Origin: Schizosaccharomyces osmophilus
Lineage: Eukaryota > Ascomycota > Schizosaccharomycetes > Schizosaccharomycetales > Schizosaccharomycetaceae
Direction of reading: 5' to 3'
DNA: 64,000 nt
Assembly: GCF_027921745.1 (NCBI RefSeq)
Contig: NC_079238.1
Span: 1,612,001-1,676,000, forward strand
Under the pieces are notes generated by a model. The model did not search any database and was not told where the DNA came from. It saw only the letters and a program-made list of their open reading frames with translations. Of this stretch, positions 63,183 to 64,000 are shown piece after piece. Position 1 is the stretch's first letter; every line of letters starts with the position of its first letter. Both the position numbers and the translations under genes were made by a program.

Positions 63183-64000
63183 ATGAAGCTTCATTCTGCA
63201 TTATGTTCCGGCGCGGTTGGAACATCAAGGTTTTATCGTTCGGAACTGCCAGCGCTTTATAAAAGGCTTATTCTGGATGCTAGAGCATTGGGACAACAAC
63301 CGGAAAAAGGTCTTTGGTTTCATGTAAAAACTTACTATCCAGTTAGCTATGCGGAGGATATGCTAACTGGAAGTCTTCCGAGACGTTTCTTCAAACTTCA
63401 AGCATTTCCATACTACAACGAAAAAATACGATCAAAAGAGTGGTTTGTTCGTGCTTATATTCAACCAGGATTGCCGATCCCTACTTCTCCTCCTGGCTTT
63501 CCTCCAAACGAAGCACAGGAAGCAGCTAACCAAGACAATCAAACACTCCCCCAAGCCTACTTTGCGAGAGATGAAAATTCGGACCCAACGACTTTTGTGA
63601 AAAGAGTCATTCCCGCTCGTGCTCCTTTGGAAGTTTCCGACGACTTTTCTGGAATAGGTTCTTGGTATCTTGCGGATAGCCAGCAAGTACAGGATTTCGA
63701 AAACCAAAAAGCTCTTTTGACCCAGTTTCGAATGAGGGCATATCCTAAATCCCTTCTATTACAATATGTTCCTAACGAAGCTACAAGCGAAGATCTTTAC
63801 AAATATTTGCGACGACAAGGTCCTATAGATGGAGTTATACAAATGAACAAGGAAGCGTTGCCAGCATCACCAAATTCTTTTCAGAGCAAGGAGTTGCTAC
63901 GCTTGACGCCCACGAACGATTGGCTTATTATTACCCCGAAACCCAATTTATTTTTGCGTCTCCTGCATAGAAATTCTTGGGAATCAATAAAAAGACTCGC
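63183..64000 (+). CDS. Probable mitochondrial protein, 5' part only
   Basis: Open from ATG 63183 to the window edge, 272 codons. The N-terminus (MKLHSALCSGAVGTSRFYRS) is rich in Ser, Arg and hydrophobics with no acids for 20 residues, as in a mitochondrial presequence. Around residue 190 SLLLQYVPNEATSEDLYKYL resembles the first strand and helix of an RRM fold; no full RRM is proved. Position fits SPAPB1E7.11c, annotated as a mitochondrial protein in S. pombe as I recall. Function not known to me. The 3' end is outside. Confidence 0.65.
   Translation, partial: MKLHSALCSGAVGTSRFYRSELPALYKRLILDARALGQQPEKGLWFHVKTYYPVSYAEDMLTGSLPRRFFKLQAFPYYNEKIRSKEWFVRAYIQPGLPIPTSPPGFPPNEAQEAANQDNQTLPQAYFARDENSDPTTFVKRVIPARAPLEVSDDFSGIGSWYLADSQQVQDFENQKALLTQFRMRAYPKSLLLQYVPNEATSEDLYKYLRRQGPIDGVIQMNKEALPASPNSFQSKELLRLTPTNDWLIITPKPNLFLRLLHRNSWESIKRL

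Noticed and set aside
1-64000. tRNA, rRNA, snoRNA, transposon, LTR and CRISPR signals
   Set aside because: Looked for B-box GGTTCGA, box C/D pairs, repeats at element ends and spaced direct repeats; nothing convincing turned up. A tRNAscan and Rfam run would settle the small RNAs.

Overview
The window is nuclear DNA of a fission yeast (Schizosaccharomyces) that is not S. pombe itself. Evidence: short introns with GTATGT/GTAAGT donors and CTAAC-type branch points, proteins that match known S. pombe families nearly full length (SmB 147 aa, alpha-SNAP 289 aa, Utp7 520 aa, Rps6 239 aa), HomolD/HomolE boxes in front of ribosomal protein genes, and a gene order that, as far as I remember the S. pombe systematic names, follows chromosome I (c959, c8E11, c26A3, c2E1P5, PB1E7) gene by gene and strand by strand. 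The species within the genus cannot be fixed by reading; the S. octosporus/cryophilus/osmophilus group is the likely place.

Layout. 0.4-6 kb: a GT15 mannosyltransferase-like gene (five exons), sen15, a small basic protein gene, utp7 and sec17. 6.8-16.5 kb: a minus-strand run of a cytosolic GH32 fructofuranosidase, rad24 (14-3-3), dmc1, an acyl-protein thioesterase, a Laa2-like protein and alp31. 18-24.4 kb: sou2, rmt2, dph1, nsp1 and a 73-aa DUF1748 gene split over three exons. 26-46 kb: dhp1, a Nit2-type amidase, a BAR-PH-ArfGAP, rga2, smb1, rpl11, bud23 and chc1. 46.7-52.1 kb: rpl20, rmi1, myh1, sxa1. 53-64 kb: rrp9, cwg2, erj5, a PRA1 gene (mug109 position), mns1, an iec5-position gene, an unresolved small spliced gene, rps6 and the 5' part of a probable mitochondrial protein gene that runs off the right edge.

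This is ordinary, gene-dense housekeeping chromosome. I saw no transposon, LTR, tRNA, rRNA, CRISPR or operon-like cluster. Themes are coincidental to position: ribosome making (utp7, rrp9, bud23, rpl11, rpl20, rps6, dhp1), membrane traffic (sec17, chc1, ArfGAP, Laa2-like, PRA1), genome stability and meiosis (dmc1, rmi1, myh1, rad24) and the secretory pathway (GT15, mns1, erj5, sxa1). Many gene models here depend on splicing: at least 14 genes have introns, mostly at the 5' end, and two have a first exon that is only the ATG.

The points most worth checking are a GT15 enzyme that seems to have lost catalytic residues, three in-frame start choices for nsp1, ATG-only first exons in smb1 and the DUF1748 gene, the overlapping stop codons of rmi1 and myh1, the MCB/forkhead sites upstream of dmc1, and an unresolved spliced gene near 61.6-62.0 kb. 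No clear, previously undescribed system was found.
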